64,000 bases of DNA from an uncultured bacterium (GCA_937895515.1 CALAYS010000157.1:1-64000); one strand, 5' to 3'. Counted from the first letter of the stretch, positions 32,870 to 42,841 are shown. Numbers and translations: made by a program. The notes: generated by a model not told the origin, from the letters alone.

Positions 32870-33802
32870 ATGCGTTTCTCTTACATTGTTATTCTTGTTT
32901 TTATAGTATTTTCAGTAACTACTGTTTATGTTTTTTTTGCTCCTGTAAATGTAAAAAAAGAAATAGCAATTGAAATTCCATATGGATCATCTATTAGTAA
33001 AACGGGTGATATTCTTAAATCTCAAAAAGTTATTCATTCTAAAGATGCTTATGTATTTTTAATTAAAATAATTCACCCCAAAGGTATTGTTGCTGGGCGA
33101 TATTCTTTTTCAGGTAATATTAATTTGTTTTCAGTTGTTTATAGAACTTCGATAGGGGATTTTGGGCGTAAACAAGTTCGCTTAACTATACCAGAAGGTT
33201 TTACAAATGAAGAAATTATAAACCGAATAAATGCGTTATTTCCAAGTATTGCAAAAACAGATATTAAAAATAAACTGCCAAGTGAAGGCTATATATATCC
33301 GGAAACTTATTTTTTTGATCCAGAATCAAACATTGATGAGATAACTAATACTTTGGTTACTAAAAGTACAACTAAATTAACAAATTTAATTAATCCTGTT
33401 GGTTTAAACACTGACCAAGCAAATATTATTTTAACAAAAGCATCTCTTGTAGAAGCCGAAGGCCGAACCAAAGATGAACGCCATATGATAGCTGGAATTA
33501 TTGAAAATAGGTTAGACATTAACATGCCACTTCAGCTTGATGCAACATTAACTTATTTAACTGGTAAAGGCTCTAGCGAATTAACGATTAAAGATTTAAA
33601 GAATCCATCACCATATAATACATATGTTCATACTGGTATTCCACCAGCACCGATTAATAACCCAGGGGAAGAATCAATAAATGCAGTATTAAAACCTAAA
33701 GATTCATCATTCTTATATTATTTGCATGATAAAAATGGTACTATCCATTATGCAAAAACATATCAAGAACATTTGCAAAATAAAAATAAATATTTAAGAT
33801 AA
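32870..33802 (+). CDS. mltG: Endolytic murein transglycosylase MltG
   Basis: 310 residues: an N-terminal transmembrane segment (about 3-22), a LysM-like domain, and the YceG catalytic region with ASLVEAEG carrying the catalytic Glu (about 201-208). Next comes GIIENRLDINMPLQLDATLT, and the protein ends in PSPYNTYVHTGIPPAPINNP. MltG cleaves nascent glycan strands and sets their length. It is one nucleotide after the upstream gene, hence co-translated. Confidence 0.95.
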   Translation: MRFSYIVILVFIVFSVTTVYVFFAPVNVKKEIAIEIPYGSSISKTGDILKSQKVIHSKDAYVFLIKIIHPKGIVAGRYSFSGNINLFSVVYRTSIGDFGRKQVRLTIPEGFTNEEIINRINALFPSIAKTDIKNKLPSEGYIYPETYFFDPESNIDEITNTLVTKSTTKLTNLINPVGLNTDQANIILTKASLVEAEGRTKDERHMIAGIIENRLDINMPLQLDATLTYLTGKGSSELTIKDLKNPSPYNTYVHTGIPPAPINNPGEESINAVLKPKDSSFLYYLHDKNGTIHYAKTYQEHLQNKNKYLR

Positions 33803-33808
33803 ACACAT

Positions 33809-34663
33809 ATGAACTTTATAACCCCAAATGACAAAAATTATAGTTTAGTAGACTCGGGCAATGGTATGAAGCTAGAGCGTTTTGGCGATGTTACACTTTT
33901 AAGGCCAGAACCTGAAGCCATATGGATGCCTAGTAATATTCGGCTTTGGGATAATGCTGATTATAAATATGATAGAAATGGTAAAGATAAATGGATTAAA
34001 TCTAAAAATTCTCCAGAATCTTGGACTATTAACTATGGTGACATTAATTTATTAATTAAACCTACAGCATTTAAACACACAGGGCTTTTCCCCGAGCAAC
34101 TTTCAAACTGGGAATATTTTAAGAAAAATACAAAAGGTAAAAAAGGATTAAAAGTTTTAAACTTATTCGGCTATACTGGAGCATTTAGTACTTTGGCTGT
34201 TTCTTTGGGGCACAATGTAATTCATGTTGATTCATCTCAAGGTGTAAATGATTGGCTTAGTAAAAATATTAAGTTGAATAATTTAGACGCGAAAGGATTA
34301 AAAATAATTACTGATGATGTAATGCTTTTTGTAAAAAGATTAATCAAGCGTGGTGAAAAATTCGACTGGGTTATAATGGATCCACCAGCATTTGGTCATG
34401 GAACAGGTAAAGAATTATGGAAAATCGAGCGTGATTTACCAAATTTGATTGATAATGTTATGTCAATTTTAACTGATAAACCAGGTGGAATAATCCTTAG
34501 TGGGTATTCAGCTGGATATAGCCCAGAATCTTATAAAAATATTCTACTACCTTTTAAGAAAATATATGGTGGGGAAGTCGAATCCGGTACAATGACAATA
34601 AAAGAAGAATCCACTGACCGGTTCTTAACTCTTGGTATCGTCGCCCGTTGGAGTACAAAATAA
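33809..34663 (+). CDS. Class I SAM-dependent methyltransferase (RlmI-like)
   Basis: 284 residues. The SAM-binding motif LNLFGYTGAFSTLAVSLG (about 117-134) is followed by VIHVDSSQGVNDW and the catalytic-type motif MDPPAFGHG (about 190-198). This is the COG1092/RlmI-like methyltransferase core that modifies cytosines in 23S rRNA, but the N-terminal PUA domain is missing and the exact target is uncertain. A palindrome (34666-34688) separates it from mnmA. Confidence 0.82.
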   Translation: MNFITPNDKNYSLVDSGNGMKLERFGDVTLLRPEPEAIWMPSNIRLWDNADYKYDRNGKDKWIKSKNSPESWTINYGDINLLIKPTAFKHTGLFPEQLSNWEYFKKNTKGKKGLKVLNLFGYTGAFSTLAVSLGHNVIHVDSSQGVNDWLSKNIKLNNLDAKGLKIITDDVMLFVKRLIKRGEKFDWVIMDPPAFGHGTGKELWKIERDLPNLIDNVMSILTDKPGGIILSGYSAGYSPESYKNILLPFKKIYGGEVESGTMTIKEESTDRFLTLGIVARWSTK

Positions 34664-34665
34664 TC

Positions 34666-34688
34666 ACTTGGAGGTCCGACCTCCAAGT
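34666..34688. repeat. Interspersed 23-nt palindrome, copy B
   Basis: ACTTGGAGGTC and GACCTCCAAGT are perfect inverted arms around C, filling most of the 31-nt gap between a methyltransferase gene and mnmA. Compared with copy A, both arms changed in a matching way (A to G and T to C). Confidence 0.82.
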
Positions 34689-34694
34689 AAAAAC

Positions 34695-35783
34695 ATGTTT
34701 AAATTTAACTTTTTAAAAAAACAAAATAATAAAAATAAAACAGTTTATGTTGGGCTTTCGGGTGGAGTGGACTCGGCTGTTTGTGCTGCAATCTTAAAAG
34801 ACCAGGGTTACAATGTAATTGCTGGGTTTATTAAATCCTGGGCACCAGATGGTTATCCTTGTCCGGTTGAAGATGATCGCCGAGAATCAATGCGCGTAGC
34901 TGCGCATCTAAATATACCTTGGATTGAAATTGACGCCGAAGAATCATATAAAAATAATGTGGCCGAATATATGATTAATGAATATAAATCTGGCCGTACT
35001 CCAAACCCTGATGTATTTTGTAATGCTACTGTTAAATTTGGTACATTTTATGACGCTGTTATGGCTCGTGGCGCTGATTATATAGCTACAGGTCATTATG
35101 CGAGATTAAGTCAAAATTCAAATATCAAAGGGCAAAATTTAGAAAAAGCAGTAGACCCTTCTAAAGACCAAAGTTATTTTCTCTGGAATGTAGCATTTAA
35201 AAAACTACAAAAAACATTATTTCCTGTAGGTGGTATCCCAAAAACCAAAGTCCGTAAATTGGCTTTAAAATACAAGCTTCCAAATGCGAATAGACCCGAT
35301 TCTCAAGGTGTATGTTTTTTAGGCCCAATTGATATGAAAAGTTTTATTATAGATATGCTCCATCCACAAAAAGGAGATGTACTAGATGCTAATGGAAACA
35401 TTATTGGGTCCCATGATGGATCAATTCTTTATACTATTGGCGAGCGTCATGGATTTCATTTGTTTAAATCATCTCCGGTTCCGCTTTTTGTTGTTGATAA
35501 AAATGTAAATGAAAATACAATAACCGTATCAGAGAAATTAGAAGCAACAAAAAATACAAAAATTTTATATATCAAAAGCCAAAATTGGTTACCAACTAAA
35601 CCAAGTCCGGATGAAATTATTGATGCAGTTTTTCGGTATCATGGCGAAATTCATAACGTAAAATTAAATACAGACGATTCAATTACATTTATAAATGAAC
35701 CAGTTTTAGTTGCCGAAGGGCAATCAGTAGTATTCTATAAAGGCAATGTTTGCCTTGGTGGTGGAATAGTAATGTACAATTAA
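34695..35783 (+). CDS. mnmA: tRNA-specific 2-thiouridylase MnmA
   Basis: 362 residues from the ATG at 34695. The PP-loop SGGVDS is at 22-27. Nearby markers are NPDVFCNATVKFG with the first catalytic Cys, GHYARL, DQSYFLW and GVCFLG with the second Cys. MnmA thiolates U34 of Glu, Gln and Lys tRNAs, so tRNA-Glu at 8687 is a substrate. An in-frame ATG at 34632 lies inside the upstream gene and would add a palindrome-encoded peptide, so I reject it. Confidence 0.95.
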   Translation: MFKFNFLKKQNNKNKTVYVGLSGGVDSAVCAAILKDQGYNVIAGFIKSWAPDGYPCPVEDDRRESMRVAAHLNIPWIEIDAEESYKNNVAEYMINEYKSGRTPNPDVFCNATVKFGTFYDAVMARGADYIATGHYARLSQNSNIKGQNLEKAVDPSKDQSYFLWNVAFKKLQKTLFPVGGIPKTKVRKLALKYKLPNANRPDSQGVCFLGPIDMKSFIIDMLHPQKGDVLDANGNIIGSHDGSILYTIGERHGFHLFKSSPVPLFVVDKNVNENTITVSEKLEATKNTKILYIKSQNWLPTKPSPDEIIDAVFRYHGEIHNVKLNTDDSITFINEPVLVAEGQSVVFYKGNVCLGGGIVMYN

Positions 35784-35815
35784 CGAATTAGGCTATTTAT
35801 GCTAATATAAAATAT

Positions 35816-37699
35816 ATGACGTCAAATGAAATCCGCCAACGTTTTTTAGACTTTTTTGCAAATCGAGGCCATAAAATATTGCCTTCAGCTTCACTTGTAC
35901 CAGAGAATGATCCATCAGTACTCTTTAATACTGCTGGTATGCAACCATTGGTGCCGTATTTAATGGGTCAAAAGCATCCATTGGGCACACGGCTAGCTAG
36001 TTGCCAAAAATGTGTTCGTACAGGTGACATTGATGAAGTTGGTGATAATCGCCATTTAACTTTTTTTGAAATGCTAGGTAACTGGTCATTGGGTGATTAT
36101 TTTAAAGAAGAATCTATAGAGTGGTCATACAAATTTTTAACTGATAAAAATGAAGGACTTGGACTGGACCCAAATCGAATGTATGTAACAGTTTTTGAAG
36201 GCGATGAAAACGCTCCGCGTGATAACGAAGCAGTAGAAATTTGGAAAAAATATATGCCCGAAAACCGCATATATTTTTTACCTGCAAAAAATAACTGGTG
36301 GAGTGCTGGGTCAACTGGCCCATGTGGTCCTGATACCGAGATTTTTTATGATGTAAATGATGAACCATTAGGTGACATGACACATGATCAATTCGTACAG
36401 GCTGATGATGAAGGTCGTGTTGTTGAAATTTGGAACAATGTATTCATGGAATACGAAAGAAAAATTAAAACTGATAAATTATTTGAGTATGAAAATTTAA
36501 CTAAACAAGGCCTAGAAATACCAAGTGATTTTTATTTTCTAGTAAATTTACCTAATAAAAATATTGACACTGGTATGGGTCTCGAAAGAATAACAATGGT
36601 CAAGCAAAACGTTAAAACTGTTTTTGAAACTGATTTGTTTTCGAGTGTTATTAATGCTTTCATGTCTAGTCCTGATGTAAAAATAAAAGATGAAAAGTCA
36701 TTCAGAATCATTGCTGACCACTTAAGAGCCTCTTTTTTCTTGATTGCCGATGGGGTAAAACCTGGTAATACTGGTCAAGGATATGTGTTACGCCGCTTAA
36801 TAAGAAGAATTGTAAGATATATGGATCAGGTTTTGAGTTTAAATGAGAGTACTATTACAAGCTTAGGACCTAGAGTTATAGACCCTTATATAGATAGTGG
36901 TTTTTATCCTGAGATGCTGATAAATTCAGGTAATATTGCTAATATTATAAAAGAAGAAGAAACTAAATTTAGAAAAACACTCCAAGAGGGTTTGAAGCAA
37001 TTAAAAAATATTGCTTATGTTTATGAAAATGGTAAGGAGTCTCCTAAAGTAAAGCGTACAAGACTTTCAGGATTAGAAGCTTTTAATCTTTTTCAGACTT
37101 ATGGTTTTCCAATAGAGTTAACCTTAGAAATTTGTAAAGAATGGGGTATTGAAGTAGATCTAGATGATTTTAATCAAAGGTTTAAAGAACATCAAAAGCT
37201 TTCACAAACTGCAAGTGCTGGAATGTTCAAAGGTGGGTTAGCAAATCACAACAAGAAGACAATTCAATTACACACAGCACACCATTTACTATTAGCAGCA
37301 TTGCAACAAGTATTAGGCAAGGGGGTAAAACAGCGCGGTAGTAACATTACCGAGGAGCGTTTAAGAATCGACTTTATATTTGATCGTAAAATGACCGATG
37401 AGGAAAAGAAGCAAGTGGAAGATATTATTAATGAAAAAATCTCTCAAGGTTTAAATGTAGTAAGACGCGAAATGCCATTAGTAGAAGCTGAAAAATTAGG
37501 AGCTGAGATGGAATTCGGCGCAAAATACCCTGAAATGGTTAGTGTATATATGATTGAAGATAAAGATGGTAACCATTTTTCAAAAGAATTCTGTGGTGGT
37601 CCTCATGTTTCCAATACTAATGAACTAGGCCATTTTAAAATCCAAAAAGAAGAAGCAGTATCTCAAGGTGTACGCCGAATAAAAGCAATTTTAGAATAA
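35816..37699 (+). CDS. alaS: Alanyl-tRNA synthetase (compact)
   Basis: 627 residues against about 875 in E. coli. The class II core is intact: RQRFLDFFANRGH, NTAGMQPLVPYLMG, CVRTGDIDEVG and FFEMLGNWSLGDYFK. The editing domain has the HxxxH zinc site in HTAHHLL and the third ligand pair in CGGPHV near the end. The C-terminal coiled-coil and C-Ala domain are missing. TAATAT lies shortly before the ATG. Confidence 0.96.
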   Translation: MTSNEIRQRFLDFFANRGHKILPSASLVPENDPSVLFNTAGMQPLVPYLMGQKHPLGTRLASCQKCVRTGDIDEVGDNRHLTFFEMLGNWSLGDYFKEESIEWSYKFLTDKNEGLGLDPNRMYVTVFEGDENAPRDNEAVEIWKKYMPENRIYFLPAKNNWWSAGSTGPCGPDTEIFYDVNDEPLGDMTHDQFVQADDEGRVVEIWNNVFMEYERKIKTDKLFEYENLTKQGLEIPSDFYFLVNLPNKNIDTGMGLERITMVKQNVKTVFETDLFSSVINAFMSSPDVKIKDEKSFRIIADHLRASFFLIADGVKPGNTGQGYVLRRLIRRIVRYMDQVLSLNESTITSLGPRVIDPYIDSGFYPEMLINSGNIANIIKEEETKFRKTLQEGLKQLKNIAYVYENGKESPKVKRTRLSGLEAFNLFQTYGFPIELTLEICKEWGIEVDLDDFNQRFKEHQKLSQTASAGMFKGGLANHNKKTIQLHTAHHLLLAALQQVLGKGVKQRGSNITEERLRIDFIFDRKMTDEEKKQVEDIINEKISQGLNVVRREMPLVEAEKLGAEMEFGAKYPEMVSVYMIEDKDGNHFSKEFCGGPHVSNTNELGHFKIQKEEAVSQGVRRIKAILE

Positions 37700-37752
37700 A
37701 ATAAATATCGCTTTTTAAAATATAATTTAATGCTACAATAGAATATATTATT

Positions 37753-38832
37753 ATGTGGTTTAAATTTAAAAAAGATAAAATTCAAAATAAAAATATTTTA
37801 TATCTATCAATTGATGGACGCAGTATTGGTATGTCTTTATATAATGGAAACAATCTATCTTTTACCGACAGAAAAATTTACATAAAAACCGAAACGCATA
37901 AACCCATAGAATTACTATTTACAGAATTTTTGAAAGATTTTAAAAATACTCATCCAATTTTATTAGATGAAATTTGTGTTATTTTAGAATACCCTTGGGT
38001 AAACGAAACCCAAGTTCATATAAAAGAAAAAAGACTTAGCCCTTTTGTTATTACCCAAAATGTTATTGATAACTTGGTTAATCGGGATTCCAACGGTGTA
38101 ATAAACAAAAATAACTCTATCCCATACATATACGAAAAAATAATTATCGACGGGCATATTAGTAATGACCCAATAGGTAAAACAGTCAATGAAATTGAAA
38201 TATCTTTAACAAAATTTAATGAAGATACTGATTTTACTTTATTTATTGATAAAAAATTAAAAGAACTTTGGAATAAAACAAACATAACTTATACCGCAGG
38301 CCAAGCTTATATCATAAACATTGCTAAAAAATACAAAGCTCGAAATGATATTTATCTAACATTAGGCTCAAACAATACAACTATTCATTTTTATTCAATG
38401 GGGGTTATTCATAATGTCGTTAATATCCCGTATGGATTTCGAAATATATTAGAAAGCCTTGGTTTTAATTGGCAAACATCATCTTTTGAAACTCGGAATT
38501 GGCTAAATCTTTTTTTAGACAAAAAACTATCAACAATTGACCACAACAGAATAAATAACGATATTCGAATGGCATTTTTACCTTTTATGAATAGTTTTGA
38601 TAAAATCAATGACGATAGCGTACCCAAAGCCTTAAGACCAATAAAAATCTTTGGTATTAGTCGAACTTGGAATAGAATTTTTACTTATTTATTATTAGAA
38701 GATGAGTATTTTACAAAAGTTTTCCCACATATTAAAAATACTGCTATAATAGACATAGCAGAGAATCTCCATAATGTTTCTGGAGATAGATTAGTCTCTA
38801 CATATATAACAAACAAAGAATTAAGTATTTAA
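37753..38832 (+). CDS. Actin-fold, PilM-like protein (divergent)
   Basis: 359 residues with an FtsA/PilM-like outline. The first strand pair LYLSIDGRSIGMSLYNG (about 17-33) resembles the phosphate-1 loop, a later strand ends VILEYPWV, and the segment DIYLTLGSNNTTIHFYSMG resembles the second phosphate motif. In CPR genomes such proteins often precede small membrane proteins and may be type IV pilus or surface-complex assembly factors. The adjacent membrane protein at 38838 fits that. Sequence conservation is weak, so this is a structural guess. Confidence 0.55.
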   Translation: MWFKFKKDKIQNKNILYLSIDGRSIGMSLYNGNNLSFTDRKIYIKTETHKPIELLFTEFLKDFKNTHPILLDEICVILEYPWVNETQVHIKEKRLSPFVITQNVIDNLVNRDSNGVINKNNSIPYIYEKIIIDGHISNDPIGKTVNEIEISLTKFNEDTDFTLFIDKKLKELWNKTNITYTAGQAYIINIAKKYKARNDIYLTLGSNNTTIHFYSMGVIHNVVNIPYGFRNILESLGFNWQTSSFETRNWLNLFLDKKLSTIDHNRINNDIRMAFLPFMNSFDKINDDSVPKALRPIKIFGISRTWNRIFTYLLLEDEYFTKVFPHIKNTAIIDIAENLHNVSGDRLVSTYITNKELSI

Positions 38833-38837
38833 ATTAT

Positions 38838-39734
38838 ATGGCTAAAATCCAAATGGGCGATATCAAGCCCACTAAAAAAACAATAACTACTAAAAAGGAT
38901 GAACCTATTTTAAAGATAAAACAAATAGGTAGTAAAAGTGAACCTTTAAAAGAATATAATGAATACGCTAGTGTTCCCAAAGAATTAAAACCTCAAAATA
39001 AAACTAAAAAAAGAATAATAATTACCATAGTAATGTTAATCATTATTTGGGTTATTTTATATTTTTTTAGTAGTATCCAAATAACAATAATTCCCAAAAA
39101 GACTATTCAAAATGTTAGCCAGCTGGTTAGCTTAACATCTTGGAATTCACCAATAAAAACAACAATTATGTCTATTGATGAGCGGGTAGAGGTTTATAAT
39201 ACTGAAGGCCTTAGCGAAGCCAAAATAAAACTTGATGAAAAAATCCGAAGCCGTTTAACTTATGATATGCCAAAAGGTTATAAAATGGTGGGCAACTGTA
39301 AAAGCGGTATTCATTATGTTGACCCTGTATTTACTGATAAAGCTAACGAGCCTAAATATTTATCAGCCAGTACTCATGTTTTAATTTTTGAAAACAAAAG
39401 TTTGGAAAACTATTTAGCAAAATTAGCTGAAATTGATAATACCCATGTAAAAGATATTACAAAAATATCTTGTGAATTAAAAAGCGATATTTCTGGTGAC
39501 AATATCAAAAGTCAAAATGTGGCCTTTGCTATAAATGGTGATGTGGTACTATTGCCGGACATTGATACTAGCTTATTAGTTAATCAATACATTTTTAAAA
39601 CCCAAAACTTTGTTAAAAAATCTTTATCCGCAAATAATCAAATAGAATCTTATATTCTTAAAACAAAACCTTTTGCTGTATTTCCAATACTACCTAAAAA
39701 TCCAAATAGAATTAATTTTGTAGTCAACGAATAA
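38838..39734 (+). CDS. Single-pass membrane protein, unknown function (298 aa)
   Basis: A basic cytoplasmic N terminus (1-58) precedes one transmembrane helix (about 59-79). The extracellular part is beta-rich and begins SIQITIIPKKTIQNVSQ. The extracytoplasmic part ends with a FAVFPILPKNPNRINFVV strand pair. It starts 5 nt after the PilM-like gene and is probably its membrane partner, like PilN/PilO downstream of PilM. I do not recognise a precise family. Confidence 0.6.
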   Translation: MAKIQMGDIKPTKKTITTKKDEPILKIKQIGSKSEPLKEYNEYASVPKELKPQNKTKKRIIITIVMLIIIWVILYFFSSIQITIIPKKTIQNVSQLVSLTSWNSPIKTTIMSIDERVEVYNTEGLSEAKIKLDEKIRSRLTYDMPKGYKMVGNCKSGIHYVDPVFTDKANEPKYLSASTHVLIFENKSLENYLAKLAEIDNTHVKDITKISCELKSDISGDNIKSQNVAFAINGDVVLLPDIDTSLLVNQYIFKTQNFVKKSLSANNQIESYILKTKPFAVFPILPKNPNRINFVVNE

Positions 39735-40277
39735 TTATTTCATTCCAAAAGTTTTATACAATTCTTTTTCGGTTATTTCGTCTATTGTATTAGTTAAAAA
39801 TATTATCATTTCATTGGTTAAACTCAAGTCTTTTTTAATATTGTAAAACATAAATTCAAATGGATAAGGTGATATCCAAGCCGAATTTTTAAGACACACA
39901 AATCCTGCCTTTTTTAATAAATAACGCAGTGACTCACGCTCGGACTTTCTATTTTCTGGAAGATCCAGCATAACAATGCGCCAATTACCGTCCCAAGAAG
40001 TATTAACCATTGCGGTGTTACTTTCTAGATTAATGCTGTTTAGTTTTCTTTTACCTTGTTTAGTCAAACGAACATAATTATTTTGCGGGGATTTTATGTT
40101 TTCAATAAATCCAGCATCAGATAAAGATTTTAATGACCGAGTAATTGCATAGCGAGACTTGGTAGTTGTACTACTTTCTGGACTTAGTAGTCCAACTACC
40201 AAGTTATCAGATTCCACCGCCGGCTTGTCCGCCAGTATTTTAAGTATTTTTTTAGAATAATCTGTATTCTTTGCCAT
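39735..40277 (-). CDS. PaaX/Cas2-fold HTH regulator-like protein
   Basis: 180 residues from MAKNTDYSKK (an upstream in-frame ATG lacks support). The N-terminal part is a winged helix (ITRSLKSLSDAGFIENI). The C-terminal half WDGNWRIVMLDLPENRKSER and the following helix and GFVCLKNSAWISPYPFEF match the Cas2-like central domain of PaaX-type repressors. Those bind acyl-CoA-type ligands in other bacteria; the ligand here is unknown. A 48-nt inverted repeat and a GC-rich stretch sit within the first 60 codons, so residues about 14-40 may be an insertion. No Cas genes are nearby. Confidence 0.7.
   Translation of the reverse strand: MAKNTDYSKKILKILADKPAVESDNLVVGLLSPESSTTTKSRYAITRSLKSLSDAGFIENIKSPQNNYVRLTKQGKRKLNSINLESNTAMVNTSWDGNWRIVMLDLPENRKSERESLRYLLKKAGFVCLKNSAWISPYPFEFMFYNIKKDLSLTNEMIIFLTNTIDEITEKELYKTFGMK
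40157..40204. repeat. 48-nt inverted repeat, copy D, inside PaaX-like gene
   Basis: ACTTGGTAGTTG (40157-40168) pairs with CAACTACCAAGT (40193-40204), and an inner ACTAC/GTAGT stem surrounds a 12-nt loop. Its ends ACTTGG and CCAAGT are those of copies A and B. It lies in coding sequence for the regulator. Confidence 0.7.
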
Positions 40278-40336
40278 ATATTTATAATATAATATAGTTA
40301 TCCACATTTTACAAGTTTTTTGCGGTCGCTAAATAC

Positions 40337-40365
40337 TTGTCAAAAAATAAGGGTTAGTATATAAT
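40337..40365 (+). promoter_or_regulatory. dnaK promoter TTGTCA-17-TATAAT
   Basis: -35 at 40337-40342 and -10 at 40360-40365 precede dnaK by about 41 nt. No CIRCE inverted repeat (TTAGCACTC type) is seen, so HrcA control is not evident. Confidence 0.8.
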
Positions 40366-40406
40366 GCAACTATAAATTATTAAAAGTAATAAATATCATA
40401 CAAAAT

Positions 40407-42305
40407 ATGGGAAAAATCATAGGTATTGATCTAGGTACAACAAACAGTGCAGTAGCTATTATAGAAGCTGGGCAACCAAAAATTATAGAGAATATAGAAG
40501 GTAACCGTACTACTCCAAGTATCGTAGCAATTAGTAAAACAGGTGAAAGACTTGTGGGATTACTGGCTAAACGCCAAGCTGTAACAAACCCGGAAAATAC
40601 TATTTATGGTATTAAACGGTTCATGGGGCATCTTTTCTCTGACCCAGAAATAATGAAAGGTAAAGATACTTTGTCATTTAAAACACAGGCCGGCCAAGAT
40701 GGTGGAGTAATGGTTAAAATTGGTGAAGAATTTACTCGTCCAGAGGAAATCTCTGCAATGATATTAGCTAAAATCAAAGCTGATGTTGAAGCTAAGCTTG
40801 GTGAAAAAGTTACCGAAGCTGTAATTACAGTTCCTGCGTATTTTAATGACGCCCAAAGAAAAGCTACTAAAGATGCCGGAGCTATTGCTGGTCTTGATGT
40901 TAAAAGAATTATCAATGAACCAACAGCAGCCGCACTTGCATATGGATTTAACAAAAAGAAAAATGAAAAAATCGCAGTTTATGACTTTGGAGGTGGAACA
41001 TTTGATGTTTCTATTCTAGAAGTTGGTGATGATGTTATTGAAGTTAAATCAACCGATGGGGATTCACACATGGGTGGTGAAGACATTGATCAAAAAATAA
41101 TCCGCTTTATTGCTGATGAATTCAAAAAAGAAAGTGGTATTGATATAACAAAAGACACCCTAGCATTGCAACGCCTTAAAGAAGCTGCAGAGAAAGTTAA
41201 ACACGAATTATCAACTACTATGGAGTCTGAAATAAACATTCCGTTTATTACATCTGACGCTAGTGGCCCAAAACATTTACTATTAAAGATGACTCGTGCA
41301 AAGCTGGAAGAACTAGCAAAAGAATACATTGACCGATCAATTGAAATTACAAAGCGTGCAATCGAAGCTAGTCCTTTTAAGGCCTCAGAAATTGATGAAG
41401 TTATTCTTGTTGGTGGACAAACCCGTATGCCAGCAATTATCGAAGCAGTAAAAGCATTATTTGGTAAAGAACCAAACCGCACAATTAACCCAGATGAAGT
41501 TGTAGCATTAGGTGCTGCAGTCCAAGGTGGAGTTTTGCAAGGTGATGTTAGGGATGTATTACTGCTAGATGTTATTCCACTATCACTAGGTATTGAAACA
41601 TTAGGTGGTGTTGCTACAAAATTAATCGAGAAAAACACAACTATTCCTACAAACCGTTCGCAAGTATTTTCAACTGCAGGTGATAACCAAACCAGTGTTG
41701 AGATTCACATTACTCAAGGTGAACGCCAAATGGTGCAAGATAATAAATCACTTGGTAGATTTATTCTAGATGGTATTCCACCAGCTCCACGCGGTATGCC
41801 ACAAATTGAAGTGACTTTTGATGTAGACGCTAACGGTATACTTTCTGTTAAAGCTAAAGACAAAGCCAGTGGTAAAGAACAAAGTATTCGTATTGAAGCA
41901 TCATCAGGTCTATCTGATGCTGATATTGAAAAGATGAAACAAGATGCTGAAAAATATGCCGAAGAAGACGCAAAGAAAAAAGAATTAGTTGATACTAAAA
42001 ACACTGCCGAGATGCTACTGTACACTGCGGAAAAATCTCTAAAAGATGCAGAGGGTAAAGTTAGTACTGAAACAAAAGAATTGGTAGAAAAATCAATTGC
42101 TGATTTGAAAGCTGTTAAAGACGGTGATGACCAAAATGCAATTAAAGAAAAAACTGAAAGCCTAAGCAGTGCAATGAGTAAAATTGGTGAAGAAATGAAT
42201 AAAGCTAACCAAGATGCTCCAAAAACAGAATCTGGAGCACAATCTGAAGCTAAAGAAGCAGAATTTACAGAGAAAAAAGAAGATGAGGGAGAAAAGAGCG
42301 CCTAA
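40407..42305 (+). CDS. dnaK: Molecular chaperone DnaK (Hsp70)
   Basis: 632 residues, full length. The N-terminal ATPase has [13 protein letters not shown] (5-17), [17 protein letters not shown] and the linker [15 protein letters not shown]. The substrate-binding domain and a charged, Glu/Lys-rich C-terminal tail (about 600-632) follow. It folds and protects proteins with DnaJ and the nucleotide exchanger GrpE; grpE is not in this window. It is followed by trmH-like and dnaJ genes in one operon, with the trmH-like start inside dnaK by 23 nt. Confidence 0.98.
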   Translation: MGKIIGIDLGTTNSAVAIIEAGQPKIIENIEGNRTTPSIVAISKTGERLVGLLAKRQAVTNPENTIYGIKRFMGHLFSDPEIMKGKDTLSFKTQAGQDGGVMVKIGEEFTRPEEISAMILAKIKADVEAKLGEKVTEAVITVPAYFNDAQRKATKDAGAIAGLDVKRIINEPTAAALAYGFNKKKNEKIAVYDFGGGTFDVSILEVGDDVIEVKSTDGDSHMGGEDIDQKIIRFIADEFKKESGIDITKDTLALQRLKEAAEKVKHELSTTMESEINIPFITSDASGPKHLLLKMTRAKLEELAKEYIDRSIEITKRAIEASPFKASEIDEVILVGGQTRMPAIIEAVKALFGKEPNRTINPDEVVALGAAVQGGVLQGDVRDVLLLDVIPLSLGIETLGGVATKLIEKNTTIPTNRSQVFSTAGDNQTSVEIHITQGERQMVQDNKSLGRFILDGIPPAPRGMPQIEVTFDVDANGILSVKAKDKASGKEQSIRIEASSGLSDADIEKMKQDAEKYAEEDAKKKELVDTKNTAEMLLYTAEKSLKDAEGKVSTETKELVEKSIADLKAVKDGDDQNAIKEKTESLSSAMSKIGEEMNKANQDAPKTESGAQSEAKEAEFTEKKEDEGEKSA

Positions 42306-42834
42306 ATACAAGGTGCCAGCAAATATCGCGGAAAGTAATACAACTCTTCGCGATGTTTTGCGTAACCTTAAAGATCGTAAAAATGCTTGCATCGTAGTAC
42401 TGGATGAACTAACCGATGTACACAATGTTGGGGCAATTATTCGGTCCAGTGTTGCGTCTGGTGTAGATGCAATAGTTATTGCTAAAAACAACCAAGCTCC
42501 AATTAATGACACTGTAATGCATACATCAGCCGGTACAGCTGGGATGATTCCAGTAATTGCTATGAATGTTAATGATGCCATCCGCACAATGAAAGAAAAT
42601 GGTTTTTGGGTGCATGGATTATTTATGAGTGGTGAGACTAATTTATGGAAATCAGATTTAACTGGTAAAGTTGGTATAGTTGTAGGGTCCGAAGGTGAAG
42701 GCATCCATGCTATGACTATGAAATTGTGTGATTATGGTTTAGCTATACCTATGGATTCTAAAGTTGAATCACTAAATGCATCTGTTAGCGTAGCCGTGGC
42801 TCTTTATGAGCGTTTACGACAAATTAGTATATAA
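42283..42834 (+). CDS. SpoU-family (TrmH/RlmB-like) RNA methyltransferase
   Basis: 183 residues from the ATG at 42283. The SPOUT knot motifs are clear: [17 protein letters not shown], then IVVGSEGEG (motif 2) and [14 protein letters not shown] (motif 3). The family 2'-O-methylates tRNA or rRNA. The usual N-terminal substrate-binding domain of RlmB is missing, leaving only the catalytic core. It overlaps dnaK and ends just before dnaJ, an unusual guest in a chaperone operon. Earlier in-frame starts lie deeper inside dnaK and are rejected. Confidence 0.88.
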   Translation: MREKRAPKYKVPANIAESNTTLRDVLRNLKDRKNACIVVLDELTDVHNVGAIIRSSVASGVDAIVIAKNNQAPINDTVMHTSAGTAGMIPVIAMNVNDAIRTMKENGFWVHGLFMSGETNLWKSDLTGKVGIVVGSEGEGIHAMTMKLCDYGLAIPMDSKVESLNASVSVAVALYERLRQISI

Positions 42835-42841
42835 TAATTTT

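Noticed and set aside
39735..40277. Cas2 protein of a CRISPR system
   Set aside because: The Cas2-like fold here follows a winged helix as in PaaX regulators, there is no cas1 or repeat array, and the repeats nearby are palindromes rather than CRISPR units.
40308..40406. CIRCE/HrcA operator upstream of dnaK
   Set aside because: No TTAGCACTC-N9-GAGTGCTAA inverted repeat is present.
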